From: a virus
Reading direction: 5' to 3' (one strand)
Virus record (IMG/VR): IMGVR_UViG_3300047554_000594
Coordinates: 1-30,645 of that record
DNA: 30,645 nt
Position 1 is the stretch's first letter, and the number at the start of each line of letters is the position of its first letter. The notes under the pieces are model-generated. The model saw only the letters and a list, made by a program, of their open reading frames with translations, was not told the origin of the DNA and searched no databases. Shown piece after piece: positions 29,193 to 30,645 of this stretch. The position numbers and the translations under genes were made by a program.

Positions 29193-29362
29193 TGGCGACA
29201 CCAATCTATGACAAACTCAAAGCCGACTGGACTGAGGCAACCACAGCATCACGCGCTATTGCTAGAGCCGAACTCAAGAAAGAGATTCTGGCACTATTTG
29301 GCGACATCAAGAAACCAACTAAGCAAGTTACTGACCTAATGAAGCGAGTTGAGAATGTCTGA
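29192..29362 (+). CDS. Hypothetical small protein (56 aa)
   Basis: ATG at 29192 after AAAGGGAAAA, overlapping the redoxin stop by 1 base. The product (starts MATPIYDKLKADW) is helical with many Lys and Ala residues and ends K-R-V-E-N-V. It overlaps the next gene by 8 bases. No family recognised. Confidence 0.65.
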   Translation: MATPIYDKLKADWTEATTASRAIARAELKKEILALFGDIKKPTKQVTDLMKRVENV

Positions 29363-29546
29363 CCTTATGGAAATCTCCACTAGCGGATTTACCTCGGCAC
29401 TAACTGAGGCCGCTTCGGAAGCCAGAAAAGCTGAAAGAGAACTAATCCTAGAGGTCATTGACCGAGTTCTAATTGAACAGGATCAGTCCCCAGCCATCAT
29501 TGTCAAAACCATCCAATACCTACGCCACAGAATCGAGATAGCCTAA
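29355..29546 (+). CDS. Hypothetical helical protein (63 aa)
   Basis: ATG at 29355 inside the end of the previous gene; a TTG two codons upstream is less likely. Helix-forming residues dominate (A-L-T-E-A-A-S-E-A-R-K-A-E-R-E-L-I-L-E-V-I). Its overall form is similar to the small proteins at 2-163 and 30291-30461 but I cannot align them convincingly. Stop overlaps the next ATG by 1 base. Confidence 0.6.
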   Translation: MSDLMEISTSGFTSALTEAASEARKAERELILEVIDRVLIEQDQSPAIIVKTIQYLRHRIEIA

Positions 29547-29884
29547 TGACTTGCACCTTTGGCGACTGCATCAAACCAACTATCGGGCGCGGTCTATGTC
29601 GAGCGCACTATGGGCGATTCCGCCGAGGCACACTCTACAAGCCTGAAATCCCTGTGACCCTAAATGCTTCCGGTGAGCGCATCTGCAACTATGAGGGCTG
29701 TGAGGAAATCTACAAGTGTGCCGGTAAATGCGCTACTCACTATTTTGCTGACTACCGCAATTCACAACCTAAGTTCACGCCTGACACTGTGCTTCAAGAC
29801 CTACAAGCTCAGGAAGCGGAGATGAACCGAGCTGAACTAGACAAGTATTGGGAATGGGTAAAGAAAGAGCTGAAAATTGCCTGA
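29546..29884 (+). CDS. Double zinc-finger protein (112 aa)
   Basis: Two Cys/His modules: C-T-F-G-D-C with G-L-C-R-A-H-Y at the N-terminus and C-N-Y-E-G-C with G-K-C-A-T-H-Y around residues 48-67. They match the modules of the proteins at 1946 and 19928. A helical C-terminal half (E-A-E-M-N-R-A-E-L-D-K-Y-W-E-W) follows, and no nuclease core is seen. Probably binds nucleic acid. Confidence 0.75.
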   Translation: MTCTFGDCIKPTIGRGLCRAHYGRFRRGTLYKPEIPVTLNASGERICNYEGCEEIYKCAGKCATHYFADYRNSQPKFTPDTVLQDLQAQEAEMNRAELDKYWEWVKKELKIA

Positions 29885-30098
29885 GTTCACAGATCAGCAG
29901 ACTTGGGAGTTTTGGCAGCGCCTCGAAGCCGAGCGCAATGACCTGAGCTACAAGCAACCTAGACGGCCGCTAGTAGACCAGAAAGAAAGGGACAAGATTA
30001 TGTTCGATGCTGGGAGATTCGCTGAGGGAGCTAGGGACACCGATGCTCTAAAGGCTAACCGCGATATTGGGAAGTACATCTATGGGGGCAAGAAATGA
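29877..30098 (+). CDS. Hypothetical small protein (73 aa)
   Basis: TTG start overlapping the previous stop by 8 bases. The product is polar and helical, with W-E-F-W-Q-R-L-E-A-E-R near the N-terminus and D-A-G-R-F-A-E-G-A-R later, the latter resembling a recurring small-protein motif in actinophage early regions. Function unknown. Confidence 0.6.
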   Translation: MPEFTDQQTWEFWQRLEAERNDLSYKQPRRPLVDQKERDKIMFDAGRFAEGARDTDALKANRDIGKYIYGGKK

Positions 30099-30298
30099 CC
30101 ATCTTAGAGAAGCGGTATTGGTTGCAGGGCTTCAATGCCGGTAGGCAAGAAACCGAAGCCAGGATAAAAGCAAGAATCTGGGACAGGGTTGCGGATTTGA
30201 ACTCCTGCGATAAATCCGACTGCAACTGTGGCCAGATGGCTTACTTTATTGAGTCTTATATCCCTGAATGGTTTGGAGAGGATGAAACAGATGAGTGA
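30095..30298 (+). CDS. Hypothetical small protein (67 aa)
   Basis: ATGA overlap with the upstream stop. A short helix (W-L-Q-G-F-N-A-G-R-Q-E-T-E-A-R) is followed by a Cys cluster (S-C-D-K-S-D-C-N-C) and an acidic end. The three close cysteines might bind metal. Overlaps the next gene by 8 bases. No family recognised. Confidence 0.6.
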   Translation: MTILEKRYWLQGFNAGRQETEARIKARIWDRVADLNSCDKSDCNCGQMAYFIESYIPEWFGEDETDE

Positions 30299-30461
30299 TT
30301 TAAACGACCTGATTGCGACTAACTCGATTAATGCTTTTAATCAGGGTGTGCAGACTGGGGTGAGGCAGGAGCAGGAACGCATTATCAAACTGCTAGAGCA
30401 GCGCACAGACATCATTGACGAATTTGCCTATGCAATCGAACTTATCAAGGGGGAAAAGTGA
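30291..30461 (+). CDS. Small protein sharing its C-terminal half with the first gene
   Basis: ATG at 30291 within the end of the previous gene. 56 residues: an N-terminal part (MSDLNDLIATNSINAFNQG) unrelated to the protein at 2-163, then the same 28 C-terminal residues starting R-I-I-K-L-L-E-Q, encoded by identical bases from 30378 on. The N-terminal part has the N-x-x-G-x-x-x-G spacing common in such early proteins. Function unknown. Confidence 0.65.
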   Translation: MSDLNDLIATNSINAFNQGVQTGVRQEQERIIKLLEQRTDIIDEFAYAIELIKGEK

Positions 30462-30645
30462 AATACGAAGACCAATACGAAATAATCAAAGAAGCCTCAC
30501 AACTACTAAGCGCACCTTTAGTCTGGAGCTATGACCTCGATGTCATCCGCAGACACCTCGCCTGTATCTTGGACTGCATAGCTGAGGGCGCTGACCCCGA
30601 ACCTGCTGCACAAGACTTAGCAACCGCGCTAACAGATGAATTTCA
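30378..30645. repeat. Terminal direct repeat, right copy
   Basis: Right-hand partner of 80-347. It covers the last 28 codons of the gene at 30291-30461 and the first part of the next gene. The mismatches change one residue in the downstream protein (Thr to Ile at residue 9) and are otherwise silent, so both copies look like functional coding sequence. If the molecule is circular, base 30518 joins base 221. Confidence 0.9.
30458..30645 (+). CDS. Second copy of the 68-aa protein gene, 3' truncated
   Basis: GTG start in a GTGA overlap. 62 complete codons are visible before the window ends. Identical to the gene at 160-366 except Ile for Thr at residue 9. If the molecule is circular, this is the same gene reached from the other side, in a slightly different allele. 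Confidence 0.75.
   Translation, partial: MKYEDQYEIIKEASQLLSAPLVWSYDLDVIRRHLACILDCIAEGADPEPAAQDLATALTDEF

Noticed and set aside
1-30645. Signs of lysogeny (integrase, excisionase, repressor, attachment site)
   Set aside because: No such gene or repeat was recognised; the WhiB-like protein is not a lysogeny repressor by family.

Overview
The window looks like an almost complete genome of a small tailed actinophage (siphovirus type, HK97-fold capsid). The phage assignment rests on an ordered set of structural genes: P27-type small terminase, large terminase, HK97-type portal, prohead protease, major capsid, head-tail connector, tail terminator, tail tube, frameshifted tail chaperone, tape measure and tail tip. 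An actinobacterial host is indicated by a WhiB-like Fe-S regulator (22363-22635, minus strand), a family confined to Actinobacteria and their phages. By eye the G+C content is moderate, so a lower-GC actinobacterium is plausible; that is inference. I see no integrase, repressor, DNA polymerase, helicase, tRNA gene or CRISPR array, so a lytic phage that borrows the host replisome is the simplest reading.

The two ends match. Bases 80-347 and 30378-30645 align with five mismatches, and the last 127 bases (221-347 = 30519-30645) are identical. This fits a circular or terminally redundant molecule with a unit of 30,298 bp, assembled with a 127-mer overlap. Bases 1-220 would then be a variant lead-in, from another strain or a second locus. 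All genes but the WhiB gene are on the plus strand, most overlapping or nearly abutting.

Layout: (a) 1-2.9 kb: small proteins, an MRE11-like phosphoesterase, zinc-finger proteins and an HNH nuclease. (b) 3.0-10.1 kb: packaging and head genes, with a 381-bp regulatory leader before the capsid gene. (c) 10.2-12.4 kb: an unusual cassette of two glycosyltransferases and a TagD-like cytidylyltransferase inserted between capsid and connector genes. (d) 12.4-21.3 kb: connector, tail, and three divergent tandem fibre-like proteins with an HNH endonuclease between the second and third. (e) 21.3-22.4 kb: lysis genes. (f) 22.4-28.3 kb: WhiB, then YqaJ exonuclease, probable annealing protein, HNH-like protein, GNAT protein, replication initiator, probable helicase loader, SSB and RusA. 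(g) 28.4-30.6 kb: a train of small early-type genes including an NrdH-like redoxin, running into the start of the window.

The most striking non-coding or dual-use signals are: a lambda-style replication origin inside the initiator gene (four identical 11-bp iterons at exact 21-bp spacing, followed by three AT-rich repeats); an 82-nt segment at 25154-25235 that folds on paper into a three-way junction RNA; a C CCA AAA slippery site in the tail chaperone gene; and hairpin terminators around the capsid and tail genes. At least ten genes under 60 codons, several encoding membrane miniproteins, lie between the recognisable genes.
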